Position numbers and translations under genes: made by a program
In this document: positions 26,433-35,325 of the stretch, one piece after another
Position numbering within the stretch: the first letter of the stretch is position 1
Layout of the letters: each line of letters begins with the position of its first letter
Notes under the pieces: model-generated
The model's input: only the letters and a program-made list of their open reading frames with translations
What the model was told of the DNA's origin: nothing
The model's database searches: none
Origin: an uncultured Clostridia bacterium
Lineage (GTDB): Bacteria; Bacillota; Clostridia; TANB77; CAG-508
NCBI GenBank assembly: GCA_947581805.1
Contig: CANPVM010000003.1
Span: forward strand, 1 to 64,000
Direction of reading: 5' to 3'
DNA length: 64,000 bases

Positions 26433-27227
26433 TACTATTGGAATACACAAATAACAATTTTCTCCTATATAGTATTCTATTGTATAATCTTCATCAACAT
26501 TGATATTAGTTGATTTAAGCCATTGTGTATAAACTTTTTCTTCTGCTTTTACGATATCTTTTTGTTCTCTTGTACCTACTTCAAAAATAGCATATTTACC
26601 AGCTGGAATTTTCTTTTTTGTTTTGGAAGTATATTGGGTTTTACTACCTACAGCATAATAATTCACTCCATTTTTATAATAAGAAATAGCATATTGTTTT
26701 TCCTTTTTTAATTTTTGATGAATTCCTTTTTCTTTTAAAGATTGATAAAGTTCTCGTATTTTGTATAATAAATCTTCTTGCTTTTCTGCTTTGACTTCGT
26801 AGCAATAAATTTCTTGTTGTTCTAAATCTTTTACTTCAAAATTTAACACTTCATAAAATTGAGGTTTAAAAGTTATAATAGGAAACTGTTGATAAGGAAT
26901 ACTCCTATTTCTACATTCCATTGGTGTTATTCCAAATAATTTTTTAAAAGATCGACTAAATGAGATGTTGGAATTATATTGATATTTTAATGCAATATTC
27001 ATAATTTTAGTATTGGTTTCTCTTATTTCCTCAAACGCTTTACTTAGTCTTCTATTTTTAATATACTCGGTAAGAGATATTCCTGCTATAAAATGAAAGA
27101 TTCTTTGTAAAGAATTTTCCGAAATGCCTACAATTCTTGCCAGTTTTTTCATAGTGATAGCTTCTTGTAAATGTTCTTCTATATATTGAACCATGTTATT
27201 TAAATTATCATAATTGATGTTATCCAT
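26427..27227 (-). CDS. AraC-family regulator with GyrI-like effector domain
   Basis: 266 residues: N-terminal double helix-turn-helix (~8-105: LQEAITMKKLARIVGISENS, ALKYQYNSNISFSRSFKKLF, GITPMECRN) and a C-terminal GyrI/SOUL-like ligand-binding domain (~115-266, 'KKKIPAGKYAIFEVGTREQK', ending YYIGENCYLCIPIV). Such fusions sense small hydrophobic or cationic drugs. It is divergent from the fragment and radical SAM gene to the right. Confidence 0.88.
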   Translation of the reverse strand: MDNINYDNLNNMVQYIEEHLQEAITMKKLARIVGISENSLQRIFHFIAGISLTEYIKNRRLSKAFEEIRETNTKIMNIALKYQYNSNISFSRSFKKLFGITPMECRNRSIPYQQFPIITFKPQFYEVLNFEVKDLEQQEIYCYEVKAEKQEDLLYKIRELYQSLKEKGIHQKLKKEKQYAISYYKNGVNYYAVGSKTQYTSKTKKKIPAGKYAIFEVGTREQKDIVKAEEKVYTQWLKSTNINVDEDYTIEYYIGENCYLCIPIVA

Positions 27228-27352
27228 TTTTCTTCCTTTTTATTATTTTTTGTTTGCTATAAAATATCATAAATTTCATTTTATTGCAAATTCTAAATTG
27301 CTATGGTATCATTTTTTTGTAATGATAATTAGAGCAAGTGAAATATTTAAAT

Positions 27353-27686
27353 ATGAAAGATTTAATTTGGGTAGGGATACGAGAATCTGAAGTAAAGTAT
27401 TCTAATTTTATTTGTTATTCTATAAGTATATTTGGAAAAAGTAGTAATTGTCTAGAAAATCAAATAAAAAAGAGAATTAACCATAACAATAAAAATAATA
27501 ATATATTGATAGATAACTTTTATAATAAAGAAATTATCAGGGAGATAGAAAAAATCCCAATATAAAATTTATGTATTATAGTCAAATATATAGTTATGAT
27601 AGTATGAAAAAATTAGGATTGTTAGACTATGTTATCTGTTTAAATAATCCTGATTTAATTGAATTTATAAATAATATGATAAAATA
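27353..27686 (+). pseudogene. Frameshifted remnant upstream of the radical SAM gene
   Basis: Frame 1 runs from ATG 27353 (KDLIWVGIRESEVKYSNFIC) to a TAA at 27563-27565; coding-like text resumes in another frame (KFMYYSQIYSYDSMKKLGLL) to TAA at 27686, 22 bases before the radical SAM start. A single missing base in an AT-rich stretch (no CGG) would join them into ~110 residues. The combined text recalls the start of an ATP-grasp-type protein, truncated; this is a weak guess. Probably a decayed partner gene. Confidence 0.5.
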
Positions 27687-27708
27687 ATAATAAAGAAAGA
27701 GAATTATA

Positions 27709-28671
27709 ATGAATAAAGAATTAATACAAAATCATATGAAAGAAAAAAATAAACAAGGCTTTACTAATCAAAAATATGCTACTTTTTTTGATGGAAAAGT
27801 GCTACAAATATGTTTTTATAGTACAGGTTGTAGATTTAGCAAAAATGGAAATTGTATTATGTGCGACTATGGAAAACCAAGAAAAGAAAATTTAACGCCT
27901 AATGATGTAAGAAAGATTATACAAGAAGTCTTTAAACATTTAAAAGAACAACCTAAAGTATTGTTACTAAATAGTTTAGGAAGTGTATTAGATGAAGTAG
28001 AAATGCCAAAACAGAACATTGTAGCTTTATTAGATGAAATTTCCAATATTGATATTGATGTTATTGTATTTGAAACACACTATTCTAGTATTCAAGAGGA
28101 TATTTTACAACTAATAAAACAAAAACTACCAAAAAAATGCATTGAAATTGAACTAGGATTTGAAAGTGCTAATCCCAAATATAGAAAAAACTATTTAAAC
28201 AAGATTATTGATAATGACAAATTTATAGAAAAAGTAAAGTTAATAAAATCCTATGGATTTATAGTAGAAGCTAATGTTTTGTTTGGTATGCCTTTTCTAT
28301 CTAATAAAGAACAAATACAAGATACTATTCAAAGTATCGAATGGTGCTTTCAAAATAATATCGATAGAGTTAATTTGTTCCCTATGAATATAAAACCATA
28401 TACTTTATTATATAAGTTATATGAAATAGGTGACTACTTACCTGTGAAACATAAAGATTTTATCGAAGTATTAAAACAAATACCAAAAGAATATATAGAT
28501 AAGGTTTATTTATGTTGGTATGGAAATAGACAATTATATTATGATGGAAAAGTGTCTATTTTACCAATATGTAACGATAATGAATACGATAAACTAATGA
28601 ATTTTTATAAAGATTTCAATTTGCATAAAGATAAAAAATATAGAGAAAATTTACTAAAATACATACAATAA
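27709..28671 (+). CDS. Radical SAM protein of the Elp3/RaSEA-like type
   Basis: 320 residues. The cluster motif is CRFSKNGNCIMCDYG, a Cx7CxxC spacing instead of the common Cx3Cx2C; this is seen in Elp3-like and RaSEA-like radical SAM proteins. Further motifs: LLLNSLGSVLDEVEMP, IEIELGFESANPKYRKNYLN, EANVLFGMPFLSNKE. It probably carries one 4Fe-4S cluster and modifies a tRNA or small molecule. No C-terminal accessory cluster motif is obvious. Substrate unknown; the preceding decayed gene may have been its partner. Confidence 0.8.
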   Translation: MNKELIQNHMKEKNKQGFTNQKYATFFDGKVLQICFYSTGCRFSKNGNCIMCDYGKPRKENLTPNDVRKIIQEVFKHLKEQPKVLLLNSLGSVLDEVEMPKQNIVALLDEISNIDIDVIVFETHYSSIQEDILQLIKQKLPKKCIEIELGFESANPKYRKNYLNKIIDNDKFIEKVKLIKSYGFIVEANVLFGMPFLSNKEQIQDTIQSIEWCFQNNIDRVNLFPMNIKPYTLLYKLYEIGDYLPVKHKDFIEVLKQIPKEYIDKVYLCWYGNRQLYYDGKVSILPICNDNEYDKLMNFYKDFNLHKDKKYRENLLKYIQ

Positions 28672-28675
28672 ATAA

Positions 28676-28722
28676 AAATGAATTTTTCAAATCAGCGACT
28701 GAAAAATTCATTTTTATTTATT
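28676..28722. terminator. Bidirectional terminator
   Basis: AAAAATGAATTTTTCA / TGAAAAATTCATTTTT between the convergent radical SAM and DUF305 genes. Confidence 0.9.
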
Positions 28723-28724
28723 TT

Positions 28725-29291
28725 CTAATATCGACTTAAATTTTTCTTTACTTCCATTAGTTCTTTTACCCCTTGGCTTTGTTCTTGTATAATGTTTGCT
28801 GCTACACTTCTTAACCTACTATCAATTCGATATTGTAATAGATTTTCACACATAGAAATAGCTCCCTCGTGGTGTGGAATCATCTCTCCGACAAAACTTA
28901 AGTTGATATTACAATATCTAGGACTATGCTCCATTTTTTCGAGCATATTGTGCGTAATTTTTAAGTAATTTTCCATATAACATCTAACATCTGCCATTGA
29001 ATTATAAACCCTAGGGGTAGTTCTTGCAATTTCCTCCATTTGCTGAATTCCTCTTGTTTGCATTGCAATAATGTCTCTTGCTATTTTTTGAAGTGGTGGA
29101 TAAGTAGTATATTGTAATAAGTTTTCACTCATATAGATTGCTGCCTGATGATGTGGAATCATACAATGAATAAAATCTAATGTAATATTATTGGTAATAT
29201 TGGCATTTAGCATTTTCTCTGCCATTTGGCATAAAATCCTATCAAATTCATTTAAATATTGATTTGCTCTCCTTGTTTTTTGACATTGCAT
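28725..29291 (-). CDS. DUF305 domain protein
   Basis: 188 residues with two copies of the DUF305/ferritin-like motif: DFIHCMIPHHQAAIYMSENL (~46) and FVGEMIPHHEGAISMCENLL (~138). The M-HH-x3-M spacing suggests metal binding, perhaps copper. No signal peptide is seen. Start at 29291 behind AAGGAGAG. Convergent with the radical SAM gene and divergent from the coat genes. Confidence 0.85.
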   Translation of the reverse strand: MQCQKTRRANQYLNEFDRILCQMAEKMLNANITNNITLDFIHCMIPHHQAAIYMSENLLQYTTYPPLQKIARDIIAMQTRGIQQMEEIARTTPRVYNSMADVRCYMENYLKITHNMLEKMEHSPRYCNINLSFVGEMIPHHEGAISMCENLLQYRIDSRLRSVAANIIQEQSQGVKELMEVKKNLSRY

Positions 29292-29403
29292 TTTAAAACA
29301 CTCTCCTTTGTATATGGTATGAAGCAAAAGAGAAATATGTTATTTTCAAAATTTGGTATATCCTTCTTACTTTTGGAAATAATGTGTTTAGGTGGTGATA
29401 GAG

Positions 29404-29577
29404 ATGACAAGTAAAGAGCTTTTATACATTGAAGATGCATTAGGCCATGAAAATTTTATGAAATCATGTGCAAAGAAAACATCTGGAAAATTAACAGACC
29501 CTACTCTTTCTACTTATATGGCAGAGTTAGAGCAAAAACATGCTGCATTAGCTAGCAAATTTTTAAATCTATTATAG
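29404..29577 (+). CDS. Small CotF-like spore coat protein
   Basis: 57 residues, MTSKELLYIEDALGHENFMK then MAELEQKHAALASKFLNLL. This resembles one half of the CotF-type helical coat domain. Ribosome site TAGGTGGTG. Nine bases before the next coat gene, so a two-gene coat unit. Confidence 0.75.
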   Translation: MTSKELLYIEDALGHENFMKSCAKKTSGKLTDPTLSTYMAELEQKHAALASKFLNLL

Positions 29578-29586
29578 GAGGTACTT

Positions 29587-29835
29587 ATGGAAGATAAGGA
29601 TTTAATGGAAAGTGAACTTTTAGTAATAAAAGGCGTTTGCGATTTATACCTTCATGGAACAATTGAATCAACTACAGCAGAAGTTCATATGGCATTTAAA
29701 GATGCGTTAAATGAATCATTAGATATTCAAAACAAAATTTATAATTTAATGAAAGAAAAAGGTTGGTATCAAACCGATAACGCAGAACAAACTAAAATTG
29801 ATACTGTTAAGCAAAAATTTGCTTCTCAAAACTAA
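29587..29835 (+). CDS. CotF-family spore coat protein
   Basis: 82 residues, MEDKDLMESELLVIKGVCDL, TTAEVHMAFKDALNESLDIQ and NLMKEKGWYQTDNAEQTKID. The 'LYNxMKEKGWY' ending is characteristic of coat F domain proteins. Confidence 0.85.
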   Translation: MEDKDLMESELLVIKGVCDLYLHGTIESTTAEVHMAFKDALNESLDIQNKIYNLMKEKGWYQTDNAEQTKIDTVKQKFASQN

Positions 29836-29913
29836 AAATTAAGAGGATGGATTTTTTTCCTTCCTCATTTTTTTATTTTATTATAAACTTTAATTTTTAA
29901 TTCAAAAAATAAG

Positions 29914-29968
29914 AAGGGGTGTCCCTAGCGTTCCATTTTGGAACGAAAAGGGGCGTCCCTCCTGTTCT
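29914..29968. repeat. 55-bp dispersed repeat, copy 1
   Basis: AAGGGGTGTCCCT...GTTCCATTTTGGAACG...GGGGCGTCCCTCCTGTTCT. A near-identical 55-bp copy lies at 56494-56548. It contains an inner palindrome and outer GGGGtGTCCC/GGGGCGTCCC direct motifs. Both copies lie just at the 3' end of a minus-strand gene. Confidence 0.85.
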
Positions 29969-29971
29969 ATT

Positions 29972-31966
29972 TTATTCTTGTTCTTCTTTCTTTTCGCTAT
30001 CTGGTAAAATTACTTGTTCTTTTGCTATATCTTCTTTTTTCAAACTATCTATCATCATAATGAATTTTACATTGCCTTCTGCATTTTCTTCTGCCATAGT
30101 GAATGTTTTATATTCATTTGATAATTGTTGCATTTTTTCTACTCTTACTTGTAAATCTTTTACCTGTCCGTTGATAGTATTGTAAAGTACTTGAATTCCA
30201 TCTTTATTGAATTGTGTAATTCCGTCTGTTAATGTTTCAGTTCCATCGTTAATTGTTCCTGCACCTTCTGTTAAACTTTTGCTTGCATCTTTTAACTCAC
30301 TGCTTCCACTATTTAAAGTATTGATACCAGCTTTGATTTGTGCAGAACCACTGCTTAATTGATTTGTTCCTTCTTTTAATGTTTGTGTTCCTGCATATAA
30401 GTCTTTACTTCCTGTTGCTAAATCTTTTGATGCATCAGCTAATTGGCTAGTTCCAACTTGTAATTTTCCTAAACCGGCATTTAAGTCTGTTGTTCCAGCT
30501 TGTAAAGTACCTAATCCATCTTTTAAAGAAGTAAGACCATCTTCTAATTCTTTCATTTGTGTTAAATCTGTTGCTTCTAATGTTGCAATCGTTTGCTCAA
30601 TTGCTCCATTATTTGTTTCTAATAAAGTAATGATAGAAGAATTGGCTGTAATTTGTGTTTGAATATTTGCTTTTTGTGTTTTAATTTCATCTGTTTCTGG
30701 AAGTAGTTTTAATTGAGTTAATGTTGCTTGTAAGCTTGTGTTTCCGTTATTTAAGTTTTTTATTGTTCCATTATTAGTTGTTAATAATTGTTGTAACTCT
30801 GTTATTTTAGCCTTATTATCTACTGCTGTAACTTGTGATACACTACCAATAATTTTGTCTAATCCTGCGGTTAAATTTTTTTCTCCTTGTGCTAAATCTA
30901 CTCCACCTTGAGCCAATTTTTTTACACTTTCATTTACTGTTTGTAAAGAGTCACTAATTGCTGTTGCTCCTGCATTTAAGTCTTTAGCTCCACTATTTAA
31001 TTTTCCAGAGCTTTTATCTAAATTATTAATTCCATCATCTAAGTCTTTATAACTTTTATTTAATGTACTAGCACCACCTGCAATTTGTCCTACAGCATTG
31101 TTGAATTCTTGTGATTTTTCATAATAGGTGTTTGTTCCTTCTTTTAAGGTATTTGCTCCTTCTTCAATTTGGTTCATAGAAGAAGAAAGTGTATTCATTT
31201 TAGCATATAACCCATCTAATTTATCAAATACATCTAAGTCTTTTTCTTCCAATACTTTTGGAGTAGCAAAGATGTAAATTGCATTGCTTTCAAAGTCTTT
31301 TGCTTCCATTGAAATTTCTACTTCTGTTGGAATTTCAATTTGGCTTTCTGATATCGCTAAATTTTCTTGCATTCCTGGCATAGCAATTCCTGCTACCATT
31401 GTTTTGGTTCCATCATCCATTGTTTTTCCATTTGTAACTGTGATGTTTTTATTGTTTTCATTATCGATAATAGTTCCTATTGCTACTACAAAAGGTACAT
31501 ACATGGTTTGTCTTCTTCCATTGATAGTAACTTCTCTTTGTTCATGATTGGTAAAATGAAGTGTTATTTTTACATTTCCACTTTTTCCTACGATTTCTTC
31601 TTTTGAAGTTTCTTCTCCATCTAATTCATAGGTAACTTGGCATTCAATTGGTAATTGTTTTTCTGTTTCTCCCTCATAATAAATGTCTTCCCCTTCTGCT
31701 TTCCAAGTTAAGGTATTATTTTCTTGTTTTAATTCTTGATCTCCACTTACATTTTCAATATTCATTAAATCTGATAAGTCTTGTAAAACACTTTCTTTTT
31801 CAGTATTTTTTAAGTGGTCACTTACAATGGTTTGGTATGCCTTTCCATTTGCATCTAATTTAGAATATACACTTTCCTCTTTTGTATAAGCTAAAACTGG
31901 TAAAGTATAGGTAAACATTGTTCCTAATAATATGGTTGAAACTATTTTTTTAAATTTTGTATCCAT
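29972..31966 (-). CDS. Exported repetitive protein partnering the MMPL transporter
   Basis: 664 residues. Signal peptide (~1-28, ending TLPVLAYTKE), an N-terminal beta domain (~40-230) and a long helical region (~250-610) of irregular 7- to 11-residue units such as LKEGTNQLSSGSAQIKAGIN and LNSGSSELKDASKSLTEGAG. These YhgE/Pip-like 'LxxGxxxL' repeats form extracellular coiled coils in transporter partners. Gene order (13 bases after the MMPL stop) implies one operon repressed by the TetR gene. Start at 31966; the preceding ATG is too close to the ribosome site. Confidence 0.8.
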   Translation of the reverse strand: MDTKFKKIVSTILLGTMFTYTLPVLAYTKEESVYSKLDANGKAYQTIVSDHLKNTEKESVLQDLSDLMNIENVSGDQELKQENNTLTWKAEGEDIYYEGETEKQLPIECQVTYELDGEETSKEEIVGKSGNVKITLHFTNHEQREVTINGRRQTMYVPFVVAIGTIIDNENNKNITVTNGKTMDDGTKTMVAGIAMPGMQENLAISESQIEIPTEVEISMEAKDFESNAIYIFATPKVLEEKDLDVFDKLDGLYAKMNTLSSSMNQIEEGANTLKEGTNTYYEKSQEFNNAVGQIAGGASTLNKSYKDLDDGINNLDKSSGKLNSGAKDLNAGATAISDSLQTVNESVKKLAQGGVDLAQGEKNLTAGLDKIIGSVSQVTAVDNKAKITELQQLLTTNNGTIKNLNNGNTSLQATLTQLKLLPETDEIKTQKANIQTQITANSSIITLLETNNGAIEQTIATLEATDLTQMKELEDGLTSLKDGLGTLQAGTTDLNAGLGKLQVGTSQLADASKDLATGSKDLYAGTQTLKEGTNQLSSGSAQIKAGINTLNSGSSELKDASKSLTEGAGTINDGTETLTDGITQFNKDGIQVLYNTINGQVKDLQVRVEKMQQLSNEYKTFTMAEENAEGNVKFIMMIDSLKKEDIAKEQVILPDSEKKEEQE

Positions 31967-31987
31967 AATATTCATATCCTTTCTCTT

Positions 31988-34049
31988 TTAATTTTTTATC
32001 TTCTTTGTTGTTTTTGTAATTAGTCCATCAAAAATCATTAAGAATGCTGGTAATACACAAATAACGGTAATCATACTAATGATAGCTCCTCTTGCCATTA
32101 AGTTGCATAATGCACCAATCATTTCAATTTTTGAGTAAACTCCTACACCAAAGGTTGCTCCAAAGAAACATAGTCCACTTACTACAATCGAACCAATCGA
32201 TGTTCCTAATGCTTCTGATACCGCTTCTTTTTTGTCCTTTCCTTCGCTTTTTGCTACCAAATATTTATTGGTAATTAAAATAGCATAGTCGATGGTTGCT
32301 CCGAAGTTGAATTGTTCCAATGACAATGGATGCAATGAATGGTAAGATTGTTCCTGTATAATAAGGAATACCCATATTAATAAAGATAGCAAATTCAATG
32401 ACACACATTAATATAATAGGAAGACTTGCTGATTTTAATACGAATATCATAATAACGAATATGACTGCAATAGAAACGGTATTTACACTATTAAAGTCAT
32501 GATTACTAATTTCTACTAGGTCTTTCATTAGAGGTCCTTCCCCTGCTAGAATTGCATTTTCATCATATTGTTTTACTACTTCATTTATTTTTTCTACTTG
32601 TGCATTTAATTCATTAGTTGCCATTTCATATTTTGAATTAATTAAAATCATTTGATATGTGTCGTTTTGTAACATACTGCTTATTTCTTCTGGTAAAATT
32701 TCTTTTGGAATTCCCATACTACCTAATTTTGAATAGCTAAGTACCCATTCTATTCCGTCCATATTTTCTATTTTTTCTGTCATTTCATTTACTTTATATT
32801 CTGGAATATTTTTATCTACTAATAGCATTTCCATGGATACCATGTTAAAGTCTTCTTTTAGTGCCGTGTTTGCTTGCACACTATCTAAATCACTTGGTAA
32901 AGATTTGTCTAGGTTGTAGTAAATTTCTGTGTGTGAATATCCATAGTAAACAATTGGTAGTATGATAACAAATAGAATAGCAATGGCAATGTAATGCTTC
33001 ATAATGAAATTTTTTACTATTGTAAATTTTGGTAATATTTCTTTATGTTTTGTCTTTTCAATTAGGTTATCAAAAGTTAATATCATAGTTGGTAAAACGG
33101 TTACTACACTAATTACTCCTAGTAGTACACCTTTTGCCATAACAATACCAATATCTTTTCCTAGTGTTAGGTTCATACTACATAATGCTAAGAAACCTGC
33201 AATGGTTGTTAAGGAACTTCCAAGAACGGAACTGAATGTTTTGGTAATGGCATTTGTCATAGCTTCTTCTTTATTATCGGTTAATTCTTTTTCTGCTTTA
33301 TAACTATGATATAAGAAAATAGCAAAGTCCATGGTAACACCTAATTGTAAAACAGCGCTAATGGCTTTTGTAATATATGATATTTCTCCTAAAAATACGT
33401 TGCTTCCCATGTTATATAAAATTGCAATTCCTATGTTTAGCAATAATAACATAGGAGCAAAGTAAGAATCTAAAGCTAGTTGTAAGATGATTAAGCAAAG
33501 TATTACAGCAATTACAACATAAATTACAATTTCTGAATTAGATAAGTTTCTAGTATCTAAAACAGTTGCTGTCATACCACTAATTTTGCATCTTTCATCT
33601 GTTATTTTTCTTAATTCTTCTACAGATTTAATCGTAGCATCTGCCGAGATTTGCTCTTTAAAGGTAACTAACATTATTGTTTTATCATCTTCATAAGCAA
33701 GATCTTGTATTTCTTCTGGTAACATTTCTTTTGGAATTTCTGTTCCAACTATGTCTGCTATACTAACTACTTTTTCTACATTGTCAATCTGTTTGATTTT
33801 GTCTTCTAATTTTAAAATCTCTTTTGGCTTCATATTGTCAAGTATAACAACAGAAAATCCTCCCATGTCGAAATCTTCTGATAGAATTTTTTCTCCTTGA
33901 ATGGTTTCTATGTCTTCTGGTAAATAAACTAAAATGTCATAATTGATTCTCGTTGCTTTTATTCCAAAAATAGAAGGAATAAGTAGCAATAAGCTAATGA
34001 TTAAAATGATTTTTCTGTGCTTACAAATTGCTTCTGCTATGTGTTTCAT
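31988..34049 (-). CDS. MMPL/RND-family transporter, interrupted by a +1 shift at CGG
   Basis: The first frame gives an RND-type permease with two SSD-like blocks (first helix ~13-30; 'SYITKAISAVLQLGVTMDFA'; second block 'PFIASIVIGTIQL') and ends in unrelated text after CTT-CGG (codon 583, 32303-32301). Skipping C yields TIQL-GATIDYAILITNKYL, the conserved charged motif of helix 10, and continues to 31988: 686 residues. These exporters move lipids or drugs by proton coupling. Promoter and operators are described separately. Confidence 0.9.
32301..32303 (-). other. CGG +1 frameshift site in the MMPL gene
   Basis: CTT-CGG-A; GGA restores QLGATIDYA. Confidence 0.85.
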
Positions 34050-34069
34050 TTTTCATTCTCCTTTCTTTA

Positions 34070-34117
34070 TGACCAACGGTCATTTTTTATTATAATGCTA
34101 AACTGACCATTAGTCAA
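34070..34117 (-). promoter_or_regulatory. MMPL operon promoter with two TetR operator-like palindromes
   Basis: Minus strand TTGACT (34117-34112), 17-base spacer, TATAAT (34094-34089). TGACCATTAGTCA (34104-34116) overlaps the -35 and TGACCAACGGTCA (34070-34082) lies just downstream of the -10. Binding of the TetR protein encoded to the right should block transcription. Confidence 0.75.
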
Positions 34118-34243
34118 TACATTATTTGAAATTTTTTCACTTTTTTTAATTTATTCCCAAAAATGCATAAAATTCCTATTTATTTTATATTGTATAAAAG
34201 ATTTTCATTACTTATTTGTTAATAAAAATTTCTAATTTTCTTA

Positions 34244-34272
34244 TTGACTAATCGTCTAGTTTGTGTCATAAT
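34244..34272 (+). promoter_or_regulatory. tetR-family gene promoter with operator
   Basis: TTGACT (34244-34249), 17-base spacer, CATAAT (34267-34272). TGACTAATCGTCT overlaps the -35 as in the divergent promoter, suggesting autoregulation. Confidence 0.7.
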
Positions 34273-34362
34273 GAAAGCATAAAGAATAGCATTTCATTTT
34301 TAAAAAAATCTTTCATTATACGTGTGCTTTCTAATTGGAATAGGAAAGGAATGAAATTTTAT

Positions 34363-34956
34363 ATGAAAGAGGAAATAGAAAAAGATAAAAAATCACGTTT
34401 GTTAGATACTGCTTTTGAACTTTTTACAGAGAAAGGAATCAAAAATACTTCTATTCAAGAAATTGTAGATCGTGCCAATGTTGCGAAAGGTACTTTTTAT
34501 CTTTATTTTAAGGATAAATATGAAATTCAAAATATTTTGATTACTAAAAAATCGGAAAAATTATTTAGTGATGCTTTGAAAGAGCTTCATAAAAATTATA
34601 TTGAAAATTTTTCTGATCAAATTATTTTTATTATTAACTATATTATTGATCAGTTTAAAAAAGAGCCTACTCTTTTAAAATTTATTTCTAAGAATTTGTC
34701 TTGGGGTATTTATAATAAGTCTATTTTAAAGTTATATGATAATACTGACAAAAAAGAAGATAGTATTTATTCTTTGTTTTTAAAGGGAATTGAAAAAAAT
34801 AAGATTGCTTTGAAGAATCCTGAAGTTACTTTATTTATGATTATTGAGCTTGTTAGCTCTACTTCTTTTACTTCTATCTTAGAGAATGAGCCACTTCCTA
34901 TTGAAGAATATAAGCCTTACCTTTATCATGCCATTAGGCAGTTGCTTTATAGTTAG
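34363..34956 (+). CDS. TetR-family transcriptional repressor
   Basis: 197 residues: helix-turn-helix SRLLDTAFELFTEKGIKNTS and IQEIVDRANVAKGTFYLYFKDKYEI, followed by a variable helical ligand domain. Divergent from the MMPL operon with shared operator-like sites, so it most likely controls that exporter. Two in-frame ATGs are possible (34351 and 34363) after AGGAAAGGA. Confidence 0.9.
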   Translation: MKEEIEKDKKSRLLDTAFELFTEKGIKNTSIQEIVDRANVAKGTFYLYFKDKYEIQNILITKKSEKLFSDALKELHKNYIENFSDQIIFIINYIIDQFKKEPTLLKFISKNLSWGIYNKSILKLYDNTDKKEDSIYSLFLKGIEKNKIALKNPEVTLFMIIELVSSTSFTSILENEPLPIEEYKPYLYHAIRQLLYS

Positions 34957-35022
34957 TTTTAGTTAATTAAAAAAGGAAAGATTTTAGACTTAAAAGTCCA
35001 TTTCTTTCCTGCTTTTTTTATT

Positions 35023-35057
35023 TTGGAAAGATTTGGACGCGTCCCAAATCTTTCCAA
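35023..35057. repeat. Dispersed palindrome, copy 2
   Basis: TTGGAAAGATTTGGAC-G-C-GTCCCAAATCTTTCCAA, perfect but for one base; located between convergent genes where it can act as terminator. Confidence 0.8.
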
Positions 35058-35067
35058 ATAACATTTT

Positions 35068-35325
35068 TTATAAATTTTGAATCTGCTTTTTATATAACTC
35101 TATTAAATCCATTACTTGAAAAGGTGTTAAATCTTCTTCTAAAATAGTTCCTTCTTCATATTGTTTTTGCAAAATTCTTATTTTTTGCTCATCTTTTACA
35201 TCTAAACTAGCTTTAAAATCTTTTTGTTCATTTTTTTCATTTTCCATTTTTTCTGTTGGTAAATATTTAGCCTCTTTTTTGAATTGATGGAAGAATTGTT
35301 TTATTTTTTCTAAAATTTTATTCAT
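35068..35325 (-). CDS. Small coiled-coil protein, paralogue of 25201-25506
   Basis: 85 residues, MNKILEKIKQFFHQFKKEAK then LQKQYEEGTILEEDLTPFQV and DLIELYKKQIQNL. Start ATG at 35325 overlaps the stop of the PHP gene by 8 bases, with AGGAAAAAGAG as ribosome site. It shares the amphipathic start and the EEG-LxEEDLT-x-VM--IELY-Q pattern with the protein at 25201, also coupled to a larger gene. Function unknown. Confidence 0.65.
   Translation of the reverse strand: MNKILEKIKQFFHQFKKEAKYLPTEKMENEKNEQKDFKASLDVKDEQKIRILQKQYEEGTILEEDLTPFQVMDLIELYKKQIQNL

Noticed and set aside
27353..27686. CGG-type shift in the fragment before the radical SAM gene
   Set aside because: No CGG is present and the shift has the opposite sign; an ordinary deletion in an AT-rich stretch explains it.
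29972..34049. Prophage or secretion island
   Set aside because: The repeat protein and MMPL permease form a normal TetR-controlled export operon; no phage structural genes or integrase occur in the window.
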